This document shows positions 17,924 to 25,668 of a stretch of 64,000 bases of DNA, piece after piece (within the stretch, counting starts at the first letter, position 1; every line of letters begins with the position of its first letter). Made by a program: the position numbers and the translations under genes. This DNA is from Candidatus Poribacteria bacterium. Lineage in GTDB: Bacteria; Poribacteria; WGA-4E; JAJDTR01. The stretch lies in assembly GCA_028820655.1 (NCBI GenBank), contig JAPPIK010000025.1, positions 151,991-215,990 on the forward strand, given 5' to 3'. The notes under the pieces were generated by a model. It ran no database searches. It had not been told where the DNA came from and was given only the letters and a program-made list of their open reading frames with translations.

Positions 17924-19357
17924 TTGAGAACTACGATGAAAGCACTCCTTGAATCCGGAGTTCACTTTGGTCACCAGACGCGACGTTGGAACCCCAAAAT
18001 GGCGAAGTACATATTCGCCGAACGCAACGGCATTTACATCATTGACCTTCAGAAAACGTTGCGTATGCTCGAGACCGCATGTGAATTTGTACAGGAGATA
18101 GGAGCACGCGGCGGTTCAGTGCTCTTTGTGGGAACAAAGAGGCAATCCCAAGAAGCTGTGATAGAAGAAGCCACTCGGTGTCAAATGTTTTATGTTAGTC
18201 ATCGTTGGCTTGGGGGAATGCTCACCAACTTCCAAACCATTCGACGAAGTATTCAACGACTCGAGAAATTGGAATCTGACGAAGCCAATGGCGTCTTTGA
18301 CCAACTCCCCAAGAAGGAGGTTATCCGTCTAGGGCGAGAAAAATCGAAATTGACCAACAACCTAACCGGAATCAAGTCAATGAAGCGCTCCCCGGACGCG
18401 GTAGTCATTACCGACACGCGAAAGGAACATACCGCTATATTGGAGTCGAACAAACTAGGAATTCCGGTTATCGGTATTGTTGATACAAATTGCGATCCCC
18501 AGTTAATTGATTTCCCGGTTCCCGGCAACGACGATGCAATTCGAGCAATTCGGTTGATATGTTCCGTTTTGGCAACTTCGATAATTGAAGGGAGAGGGAC
18601 CGCATTGGAAGGCGCGGACACCCAAGAAGCCGTGGCGCCTGAAGCGGCGGTAGAAAGCGATGCACCGGAAACCGTCGAATCGGTCGACGAGGCAGCAATT
18701 AGCGCAACCGATGGCGCGGGAGAAACTTCGAAGGACACCGCTGAAGTCGAGACTACGGCAAAGCGTCCACAAAGAAGACGACGCGCAAGCACGAAATCTA
18801 GGAAAACGGACACAGATTCTTCGGAGGTTGAAGCCTCAGCTGTCCAGCCTGCTCAAGCGGGTACCGTGACCGAGGTTAAGACCGAAGGAGAGGTCGAGGA
18901 AACGCCCAAACCTACACGCCGCAAGAGGCGCACTAGCACAGGAACCAAGAAGGCAGACGCGGAATCCGAGACTACCAAGGCCGAATCCACAGCGACCAAG
19001 GCGATTTCACAGGACAGTTCTAGTGGAGAGAAGGCAGAGCCGGCCGAAGTCGATTCAACTGCCAAACCTGCACGCCGCAAGCGGCGCACTAGCACAAGAA
19101 CCAACAAAGCGGATTCGGAAAACAGGACTACCGAGGCCGAATCCACAGCCACCGAGGCAATTTCACAGGACAGTTCTAGTGGAGAGAAGGCAGAGCCGGC
19201 TGAAGCGGATTCAGCTGCGAAACCTGCACGCCGCAAGCGGCGCACCAGCACAAGAACCAAGAAGGCAGACGCAGAAACGGCTGAAGGCACGGCAGCAGAA
19301 ATCCCAACGTCATCCAGCACTTCTGCGGACGACGAAACTACCAAAGCGGAGGCCTAA
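17924..19357 (+). CDS. rpsB: Ribosomal protein S2 with a long repetitive C-terminal extension
   Basis: A 477-residue protein; S2 is usually 230-260. Residues 1 to about 225 are a normal S2 core of the 30S subunit ([36 protein letters not shown] text, VITDTRKEH). The start is TTG at 17924: AGGAGGA at 17909-17915 is ideally placed for it, while the ATG at 17936 lies 20 bases away. The remaining 250 residues are low complexity: acidic Ala/Glu text, then 52-residue repeats with a basic [11 protein letters not shown] block followed by [14 protein letters not shown]. The tail is lysine/arginine and acid rich and probably disordered. It is encoded by 156-bp direct repeats. Its role is unknown. Confidence 0.93.
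   Translation: MRTTMKALLESGVHFGHQTRRWNPKMAKYIFAERNGIYIIDLQKTLRMLETACEFVQEIGARGGSVLFVGTKRQSQEAVIEEATRCQMFYVSHRWLGGMLTNFQTIRRSIQRLEKLESDEANGVFDQLPKKEVIRLGREKSKLTNNLTGIKSMKRSPDAVVITDTRKEHTAILESNKLGIPVIGIVDTNCDPQLIDFPVPGNDDAIRAIRLICSVLATSIIEGRGTALEGADTQEAVAPEAAVESDAPETVESVDEAAISATDGAGETSKDTAEVETTAKRPQRRRRASTKSRKTDTDSSEVEASAVQPAQAGTVTEVKTEGEVEETPKPTRRKRRTSTGTKKADAESETTKAESTATKAISQDSSSGEKAEPAEVDSTAKPARRKRRTSTRTNKADSENRTTEAESTATEAISQDSSSGEKAEPAEADSAAKPARRKRRTSTRTKKADAETAEGTAAEIPTSSSTSADDETTKAEA
18915..19270 (+). repeat. 156-bp direct repeats inside rpsB
   Basis: CACGCCGCAAG...GGCGCAC recurs at 18915, 19071 and 19227, spacing exactly 156 bases (52 codons). There are two full units and one partial. 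The copies share long identical stretches, so the array could expand or contract by slippage or recombination without breaking the frame. Confidence 0.85.
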
Positions 19358-19398
19358 TGCTCTCGTTGAACAACAATCATTGGAGGTTTTCTTCCTAG

Positions 19399-20001
19399 AT
19401 GGATATCACAGCAAAAATGGTGAGTGATCTTCGGACACGTACGGGGGCCGGCATCATGGACTGCAAAAAGGCTCTCTCCGAAACAAACGGCGACGTAGAG
19501 GCGGCAATTCAGTTCCTCCGTGAAAAAGGGCTGCGAGCTTCTGAACTGAAAAGTGGCAGAGCGGCTAGCGAAGGTTTGGTTGTGTCATACATTCATCCCG
19601 GCAACCGAATCGGGGTATTGGTGGAAGTAAACTGTGAAACAGACTTTGTGGCGCGAACCGACCAGTTTCAGAATCTTGCAAAAGAGATAGCCATGCAGAT
19701 TGCCGCGGCCAAGCCAAAGTACGTGAGCAAGGAGGATGTATCGGAAAGCGTATTGGATGCTGAAAAGGCGATTCTCAGAACGCAGACACTCGATGAAGGA
19801 AAGCCCGAGAGAATAGTAGACAAAATTGTCGAAGGACGGATGGGCAAGTTTTACTCGGAAATGTGCTTAATGGAGCAAGGCTACATTCGCGATGCCGACA
19901 AGACGGTCAAACAGCTTTTGCAGGATTCAATTGCACAACTAGGGGAAAACATCATCGTGAAACGTTTTTCGCTTTACGTATTGGGGCACGACGACGATTA
20001 A
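19399..20001 (+). CDS. tsf: Translation elongation factor Ts (short form)
   Basis: A 200-residue nucleotide exchange factor for EF-Tu. The N-terminal UBA-like domain carries VSDLRTRTGAGIMDCKKAL, with the EF-Tu contact region, and the core begins at YIHPGNRIGVLVEVNCETDF. At 200 residues it has one core repeat rather than the two of E. coli Ts (about 283 residues), like the Thermus-type short form, which works as a dimer. GGAGG lies about 15 bases before the ATG. It follows rpsB as in most bacteria. Confidence 0.93.
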   Translation: MDITAKMVSDLRTRTGAGIMDCKKALSETNGDVEAAIQFLREKGLRASELKSGRAASEGLVVSYIHPGNRIGVLVEVNCETDFVARTDQFQNLAKEIAMQIAAAKPKYVSKEDVSESVLDAEKAILRTQTLDEGKPERIVDKIVEGRMGKFYSEMCLMEQGYIRDADKTVKQLLQDSIAQLGENIIVKRFSLYVLGHDDD

Positions 20002-20050
20002 TAGTACCCCTATGGCATACCAAGAATATTCTTTCACGAGGATTTAGAAA

Positions 20051-20638
20051 ATGGCAGATATCACTTTACAGCAGGCGGAATCACTTATGAAAAAAGCGGT
20101 GGACGCGACCGCGAAGAATTTCTCGCACGTCCAAACCGGACGCGCCTCCGCATCACTATTGGATAATGTCTTCGTAGATTACTATGGGAGCAAGAGTTCA
20201 CTAACCCAAGTTGCAACCATAACCACACCCGAACCGCGAGCTTTGTTAATCCAACCTTGGGACAAGACAATACTCAAGGAGGTTGAAAAAGCAATTGCTC
20301 GCTCCGATTTAGGTTTGAATCCCAACAATGATGGAAACGTCATTCGCATTCAGATTCCGGAGTTGACTACAGAACGCCGCGAACAACTGACGAAATATGT
20401 CCGCAAGTTGGCAGAAGAGGGACGCGTTAGCGTCAGGAATATCCGCCGTGACGCGAATGAAGCGGCGCGCAAGGCAGACCAAGATTCCGGATCCGGGGAG
20501 CGAAAAGGAAAAGGTAGAGGGACGGACAGAAAGAAATCCCGCGGAAGCGACGACCCCGTTCAGGCAATAACCGACAAACATATAGATCAAATCAATCAGC
20601 TTTTGAAATCTAAGGAAGAGGAATTGCTTGAGCTTTAA
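20051..20638 (+). CDS. frr: Ribosome recycling factor with an unusual loop insertion
   Basis: A 195-residue RRF, slightly longer than the usual 185. It splits post-termination ribosomes together with EF-G. Core blocks are present: HVQTGRASASLLDNVFVDYYG, EPRALLIQPWD, the ...RKLAEEGRVSVRNIRRDAN helix, and the C-terminal helix ITDKHIDQINQLLKSKEEE. Between them, residues 142-168 form a Gly/Lys/Arg/Ser-rich segment (SGSGERKGKGRGTDRKKSRG) where other RRFs have an acidic helical stretch. That replaces part of the three-helix bundle of domain I. pyrH, which normally lies between tsf and frr, is absent. Confidence 0.92.
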   Translation: MADITLQQAESLMKKAVDATAKNFSHVQTGRASASLLDNVFVDYYGSKSSLTQVATITTPEPRALLIQPWDKTILKEVEKAIARSDLGLNPNNDGNVIRIQIPELTTERREQLTKYVRKLAEEGRVSVRNIRRDANEAARKADQDSGSGERKGKGRGTDRKKSRGSDDPVQAITDKHIDQINQLLKSKEEELLEL

Positions 20639-20673
20639 TCGGCTGGATTGAAGGCAACTGTTCCCAAAAGCCA

Positions 20674-21480
20674 ATGCTTTGGAAGCGGCTTCTGAGTGCC
20701 ATTGTCGTGATTCCGGTACTCATTCTGATCATCCATTGGGGTTCGTCTTTCTATCCAGTGCTACTCGGCGTCGTAGTCGCAATAATGTTGGTCGAGTTTC
20801 ACGAACTCGCACGCGCCATCGGATCCAAGGGTCATAAGGTAACGCTTTTTCTTTCAGCAGTACCGTTTTGTCTCTCGGCGCAACTCGGTTTTTCGGTTGC
20901 ATTGGCTATTGCACTATCCCTTGTAATTCCTTTCGCTTCGGAGATTTTTAGAAGGCAGGTGGGCGACGTTTTTCTATCTGTTTCCAGCACCATCACCGGA
21001 AGTATCTATGTTGGATGGGCGTTTGGTTACCATCTGTTACTGTTGCGGCAGATTGATGGACAGGTAGGTAGCAGCTTAGTCTTCTTCCTTCTCGCGACCG
21101 TTTGGTGCGGGGACAGCGGCGCATACCTTATAGGGAGCACCTTAGGCAAACGAAAGTTGTGTCCCGCAATTAGCCCAAATAAAACAATTGAAGGCGCAGT
21201 TGCGGGGTTAATCACGGGAACGGCGGGCGGATTCGCCGTCTGGTTCTTGCTTATGCGGGAATCCGTGGATGTCGTACACGTGCCAATTCTAGGACTGTCT
21301 CTAGGCATCATCAGCCAAATCAGTGATCTGAGTGAATCGATAATAAAGCGGAATGCACAGGTGAAAGATTCGAGCAGTGCCGTGCCCGGGCACGGAGGAT
21401 TGCTAGACCGATGTGACGGTTTGATTTTTTCTTCTCCCGCGCTCTATTACTATTTTGAGCATTTCATGGACTCCACATGA
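20674..21480 (+). CDS. cdsA: Phosphatidate cytidylyltransferase (CDP-diglyceride synthase)
   Basis: A 268-residue polytopic membrane enzyme that makes CDP-diacylglycerol from CTP and phosphatidate, the entry to phospholipid synthesis. The family signature near the C terminus is complete: SDLSESIIKRNAQVKDSSS followed by PGHGGLLDRCDG. GDSGAYLIGSTLGKRKL and ISPNKTIEGAVAG are also present. It starts 35 bases after frr. uppS, commonly located between frr and cdsA, is missing here. Confidence 0.94.
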   Translation: MLWKRLLSAIVVIPVLILIIHWGSSFYPVLLGVVVAIMLVEFHELARAIGSKGHKVTLFLSAVPFCLSAQLGFSVALAIALSLVIPFASEIFRRQVGDVFLSVSSTITGSIYVGWAFGYHLLLLRQIDGQVGSSLVFFLLATVWCGDSGAYLIGSTLGKRKLCPAISPNKTIEGAVAGLITGTAGGFAVWFLLMRESVDVVHVPILGLSLGIISQISDLSESIIKRNAQVKDSSSAVPGHGGLLDRCDGLIFSSPALYYYFEHFMDST

Positions 21481-21567
21481 TTTGTATTGGACCCTGCGCA
21501 TCATTTCAAGTTCCATATCTTTTTTAACTCTCCCTCTCTTGAAAGACCTTCGCTCAATTCTAAAAAT

Positions 21568-22752
21568 ATGAAACACCTTGCGATTCTCGGCTCGACAGGA
21601 TCCATCGGAAAGAGCGCTCTTGCGGTCGCAGCAACTCATCCTGATGAATTCAGTGTCGCGGGAATCGCGGCAAATACGTCCGTGGATCTAATGGAGTGTC
21701 AGATCCGTCGTTTTCGCCCGAGGTGCGCAGCCCTCACCGACACGTCCGCTGCAGATGAATTGCGAAAGCGAATACGTGATTTGAAGTCGGTTGAAGTTCT
21801 CGGGGGGCCAGAGGGGGTGTTGGCGGTCTCGACAATGGCCGAGGTAGATCTGGTACTTGAAGGAATTGGCGGAAGTTCCGGTCTGCTGCCAACGCTAGAA
21901 GCGATAAGGGCTGGCAAGGATTTAGCCTTTGTCAACAAGGAAGTTTTGGTGATGTGCGGTTCCCTCGTCATGCAAGCGGTCAGAGAGCATGATGTACGAC
22001 TGTTACCCGTCGATAGCGAAATGAGCGCTATTTTTCAATGTCTTTGTGATTGCGACGAAGACAGGCGGAATCGGGGTGACGTCCATCGCCTCATTCTTAC
22101 AGCATCGGGAGGTCCCTTTCGCCATACCGACATAGATCAACTAGACTCGGTAATACCGAAGGAGGCGTTGAAACATCCCAAGTGGGAGATGGGCAGCAAG
22201 ATTTCAATCGACTCCGCAACAATGATGAACAAGGGATTGGAGGTCATCGAAGCCCAATGGTTGTTCGGCATAGAGTTGTCAAAGATCGACGTAATCATTC
22301 ACCCACAAAGTATTATTCATTCCCTGGTCGAATTTGTCGATGGCTCAATCCTTGCCCAATTGAGCGTCACGGATATGCGTCTTCCGATTCAACATGCCCT
22401 AGCTTATCCCGACCGTTTGTCGACACCCGTTCCGCGACTCAACCTTTGCGACATCCGGACACTACAACTCGAACCCGTTGATTACGAGAAATTCCCCTGC
22501 CTTGCTCTTGCGTATGCCGCCGCCGAAATCGGAGGAACGCTACCCACCGTGCTCAGTAGCGCGGATGAAGTGGTTGTTCAAGCATTTTTGAACGAGCAAA
22601 TCGGGTTTATGGACATTCCGGGCATCCTAAAGATCGTGATGGACCTGCATGACTCAGAGCCAAGACCCAGTTTGGATGACATTCTAGCCGCAGATCAATG
22701 GGCTAAAACGACAGCACAAGAGTTAATTCAGAGGCAGGGGTTTGTTACCTAG
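21568..22752 (+). CDS. dxr: 1-deoxy-D-xylulose 5-phosphate reductoisomerase
   Basis: A 394-residue NADPH enzyme that converts DXP to MEP, the committed step of non-mevalonate isoprenoid synthesis. Landmarks are GSTGSIGKSAL (NADPH binding), NKEVLVMCG, PVDSEMSAIFQCL (metal ligands Asp and Glu), TASGGPF, and HPKWEMGSKISIDSATMMNK. The ATG at 21568 begins directly at the Rossmann strand (KHLAILGSTG); the TTG upstream adds text without family match. It follows cdsA in the usual order. Confidence 0.95.
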   Translation: MKHLAILGSTGSIGKSALAVAATHPDEFSVAGIAANTSVDLMECQIRRFRPRCAALTDTSAADELRKRIRDLKSVEVLGGPEGVLAVSTMAEVDLVLEGIGGSSGLLPTLEAIRAGKDLAFVNKEVLVMCGSLVMQAVREHDVRLLPVDSEMSAIFQCLCDCDEDRRNRGDVHRLILTASGGPFRHTDIDQLDSVIPKEALKHPKWEMGSKISIDSATMMNKGLEVIEAQWLFGIELSKIDVIIHPQSIIHSLVEFVDGSILAQLSVTDMRLPIQHALAYPDRLSTPVPRLNLCDIRTLQLEPVDYEKFPCLALAYAAAEIGGTLPTVLSSADEVVVQAFLNEQIGFMDIPGILKIVMDLHDSEPRPSLDDILAADQWAKTTAQELIQRQGFVT

Positions 22753-22863
22753 GGAAGAATCCTTCCTCATTTATCATAGTAAACCCTTACATTGGATTCT
22801 TACGTTTTATATTCTACAGGTACTAATCTCACGGCGTAACACAATACAAGACGGTGATATTAT

Positions 22864-24720
22864 ATGTTTGGTTCGATAAATGGAATAATTCTTGCCATTT
22901 TCACGCTCGGATTTCTGATATTCATCCATGAGCTTGGGCATTTTCTAGCGGCTAGACGCTGTGGGATCCGGGTTGATAAATTCTCGATCGGTTTTGGTCC
23001 CAAGTTAATCGGTTTCAAGCGAGGCGACACGGAATACTGCATCTCTCTGATTCCGTTTGGCGGTTTTGTGAAAATGCCGGGCGAAAACCCCGATGAGCGC
23101 ACCGGGGAACCCGACGAATTTCCCTCTGCGCCGGTAGGTCATCGCATATTCGTCGCGATTGCCGGTCCCGCGATGAACGTTGCATTCGGCATCATCGTGT
23201 TTTCTTTCATCTACCTATTTTCCGGAGAATACGTTCGCAAATCACTCGAAACGACCCTGATCGGGCATGTCGTTGACGGTAGTCCGGCGGAACTCGCTAG
23301 TCTTCAACCCGGCGATAAGCTGATTGCCATTAACGGGAAACGGCTAAAGGATTGGGGAGACTTGCAGATGGTAGTTGCAGTAAACCCCGACGAAGAGCTG
23401 GATATCGAGATCATTCGGAACGGTCAAAAACAGACGTTGCACAATGTAAAAACGGAAACGAAGGAAGTCAAGGCACGCAAGATCGGTCAGCTTGGCGTGT
23501 CGCCGAAGCAGGAAGTTTTGATTTCACGCATCGAAGAGGGTAGTGGGGCTGAGAAAAGCGGTCTTGAAGTCGGAGATTTGATCGATAAAATCAATGGCGA
23601 GGCTATCTATAGATACGCAGACTTTCACGAAATTGCCAGACAGAGCCACCGTAACACGGTTCGGCTTGACATCCGGCGTGGGTTCGTGTTTGATTTTGAT
23701 GTGATTCCCCAAAAAAATTTGAACAAAGGTTCGATTTCACGGCAGTTGCGTCGCATGTTTAACGAACACGGTGTGAAACTATCCGGCGATGCCGCAATTT
23801 CAACCTTGGAAGACGGTAGAGTCTGGCAGATTACCGATTTGGATCGGGTTTTTACACTCCAGGAAGGCGAAGGTAAAATCAATGTTTTCAAAGCAAACGG
23901 CGGTTTCTTCGCAAAAGATCTGCAAGTCGATCGGAAACTGATTGTGGGGGCGATTCAGAAAGACAGTCACATCCAAGATAAAGGAATTCGGGTTGGCGAT
24001 CAGCTAATTTCAATTGTCGGCGTACCTGTCCAAACCGTCGATATTGACCAGACAGTACAAGAACTCGCGAAAATCCACGGCGATCAGCCTGTTGAATTTG
24101 AATTCCACCGCGACCTACCGCTTCGTCCCGAATCAGAAATCAACAGGACTGATTCGAATTCTCTCGATGACAAGGACATCCATAACTCGGACACTGGGTC
24201 GTTCACGGTGATGCTGAATTTGATGGATCCCCAAGATGGCGAGAATCTTCTGATAAATGAAATGCGAATCGCCCCCTTGGTTAGCGGACTTGGACTCACC
24301 GAACCGGTGAGGATTACAAAGTATAATTTGGTTACAGCGTGGGGTCGTGGGATTCAGGAGAGTTTCTCAATGGTGAGTCAAGCTCTGTCGATGGTTGGTC
24401 AACTGGTAACTGGTGAAGTTTCCCCGGAATTGCTTAGTGGGCCGGTTGGAATTGTTAGCGCCACTGCAGAAACCGCTCGTTTTGGTTTCCGAGAGTTAAT
24501 CTACTTCGCCGGATTCATCTCGGTCAATCTTGCTTTTGTCAATCTACTTCCGATTCCAATCGCTGATGGTGGACTAATCTTGTTTTTCATCATTGAAAAA
24601 CTACGCGGCAAGCCGTTGGGCAACCGGAACCAGTTGATAATTCAGCAAGTCAGTATTGTGCTAATCATCGGACTGTTTCTATACATCACATGGTTTGACC
24701 TCATCGGGATTTTCAAATAA
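22864..24720 (+). CDS. rseP: RseP-type site-2 membrane metalloprotease with extra PDZ-like region
   Basis: A 618-residue intramembrane zinc protease. HELGH at residues 22-26 lies in the first membrane helix, and the third-ligand motif appears as NLLPIPIADGG near residue 560, with Ala where Leu is usual (LDGG). Between them lie PDZ modules: one from GHVVDGSPAELASLQPGD (about residue 135), a second from SRIEEGSGAEKSGLEVGD (about 220), and a third PDZ-like segment around DSHIQDKGIRVGDQLISI (about 370). A polar insert of roughly 100 residues separates them from the final helices. Family members usually have 420-460 residues with one or two PDZ domains. Substrates are probably anti-sigma factors or signal-peptide remnants. 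Confidence 0.9.
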   Translation: MFGSINGIILAIFTLGFLIFIHELGHFLAARRCGIRVDKFSIGFGPKLIGFKRGDTEYCISLIPFGGFVKMPGENPDERTGEPDEFPSAPVGHRIFVAIAGPAMNVAFGIIVFSFIYLFSGEYVRKSLETTLIGHVVDGSPAELASLQPGDKLIAINGKRLKDWGDLQMVVAVNPDEELDIEIIRNGQKQTLHNVKTETKEVKARKIGQLGVSPKQEVLISRIEEGSGAEKSGLEVGDLIDKINGEAIYRYADFHEIARQSHRNTVRLDIRRGFVFDFDVIPQKNLNKGSISRQLRRMFNEHGVKLSGDAAISTLEDGRVWQITDLDRVFTLQEGEGKINVFKANGGFFAKDLQVDRKLIVGAIQKDSHIQDKGIRVGDQLISIVGVPVQTVDIDQTVQELAKIHGDQPVEFEFHRDLPLRPESEINRTDSNSLDDKDIHNSDTGSFTVMLNLMDPQDGENLLINEMRIAPLVSGLGLTEPVRITKYNLVTAWGRGIQESFSMVSQALSMVGQLVTGEVSPELLSGPVGIVSATAETARFGFRELIYFAGFISVNLAFVNLLPIPIADGGLILFFIIEKLRGKPLGNRNQLIIQQVSIVLIIGLFLYITWFDLIGIFK

Positions 24721-24889
24721 ACTGTAATGGTAAGCCCACGCGGGGCACCCATAGCAAATCCGGCTCCGCTTAGATTGCCAAAACTAGGACTTCAGCGAAC
24801 AAGCTCTGAATGCGCTATTGCAGCACAATTTGTAAACTGTCATCACCCTTAAAATTGTAATTTCAGACTCTTTATTGCACTTCGAAACC

Positions 24890-25603
24890 ATGTCCGATCA
24901 GGATACCGTTCAAGAATACCTGCAGGTTGTAGCGACAGTGAGGGAATTCGTGGAAGAACAGATGGAACTCGGTTTCGCAGTATTGGCGGAACCGGAATCG
25001 GCCGAACCGGAAAATCCATCTCCATTCGCAGGTTTCGACATTAGTCGTTTGCGCGACGAAGCAATGGCTTGCGAGCGGTGTGAGTTGCACGCAACGCGCA
25101 ACACGGTAGTATTTGGAACCGGAAATGACAAAGCCGACCTCATGTTTGTTGGCGAAGCACCGGGCGCCGATGAAGATCAACAAGGAGAGCCGTTTGTTGG
25201 ACGCGCCGGGCAACTTCTTACCAAGATCATCATGGCAATGGGATTGACCCGAGACGATGTCTATATTGCCAACATCATCAAGTGTCGTCCGCCGGGCAAT
25301 CGAAATCCGAAACCCGTTGAGATTGAGACGTGTGAGCCTTTTCTGCTTAAACAGGTCGAACTCATTCAACCCAAGGTTATTTGCGCGCTCGGAAGCTTTG
25401 CGGCACAAGCACTCTTGCACACCGACGAGAAGATCTCTAGACTGCGAGGGCGGTTCCACGATTACCACGGCGCCAAACTCATGCCCACCTACCATCCCGC
25501 CTTCCTTCTCCGGAATCCGCATTCGAAACGCGAGGTGTGGGAAGATATGAAAAAGGTCATGGCTGAATTGGGACCAGGTGGCAATACAGACACCGGGCAG
25601 TAG
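24890..25603 (+). CDS. Uracil-DNA glycosylase, family 4 (Fe-S type)
   Basis: A 237-residue enzyme that excises uracil from DNA. Family-4 motifs are clear: FVGEAPGADEDQQGEPFVG (active site), NIIKCRPPGNRNPKP, and TYHPAFLLRNP near the end. CERCELH plus the Cys of IKCRPP and CEPF provide four Cys for the [4Fe-4S] cluster. A 55-residue N-terminal acidic region precedes the catalytic core. The ATG at 24890 is used; an upstream TTG is less likely. It lies between rseP and priA in the same direction. Confidence 0.9.
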   Translation: MSDQDTVQEYLQVVATVREFVEEQMELGFAVLAEPESAEPENPSPFAGFDISRLRDEAMACERCELHATRNTVVFGTGNDKADLMFVGEAPGADEDQQGEPFVGRAGQLLTKIIMAMGLTRDDVYIANIIKCRPPGNRNPKPVEIETCEPFLLKQVELIQPKVICALGSFAAQALLHTDEKISRLRGRFHDYHGAKLMPTYHPAFLLRNPHSKREVWEDMKKVMAELGPGGNTDTGQ

Positions 25604-25668
25604 GTCATGGGATTTACGGTTGTCTGATCTTCCATTCCGTCGTCACCCGCCACAGACGCCCTATACTC

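Noticed and set aside
18853..19344. Long minus-strand ORF opposite the rpsB tail
   Set aside because: It is an antisense shadow of the repetitive tail: low-complexity Val/Ser/Ala text with no start signals.
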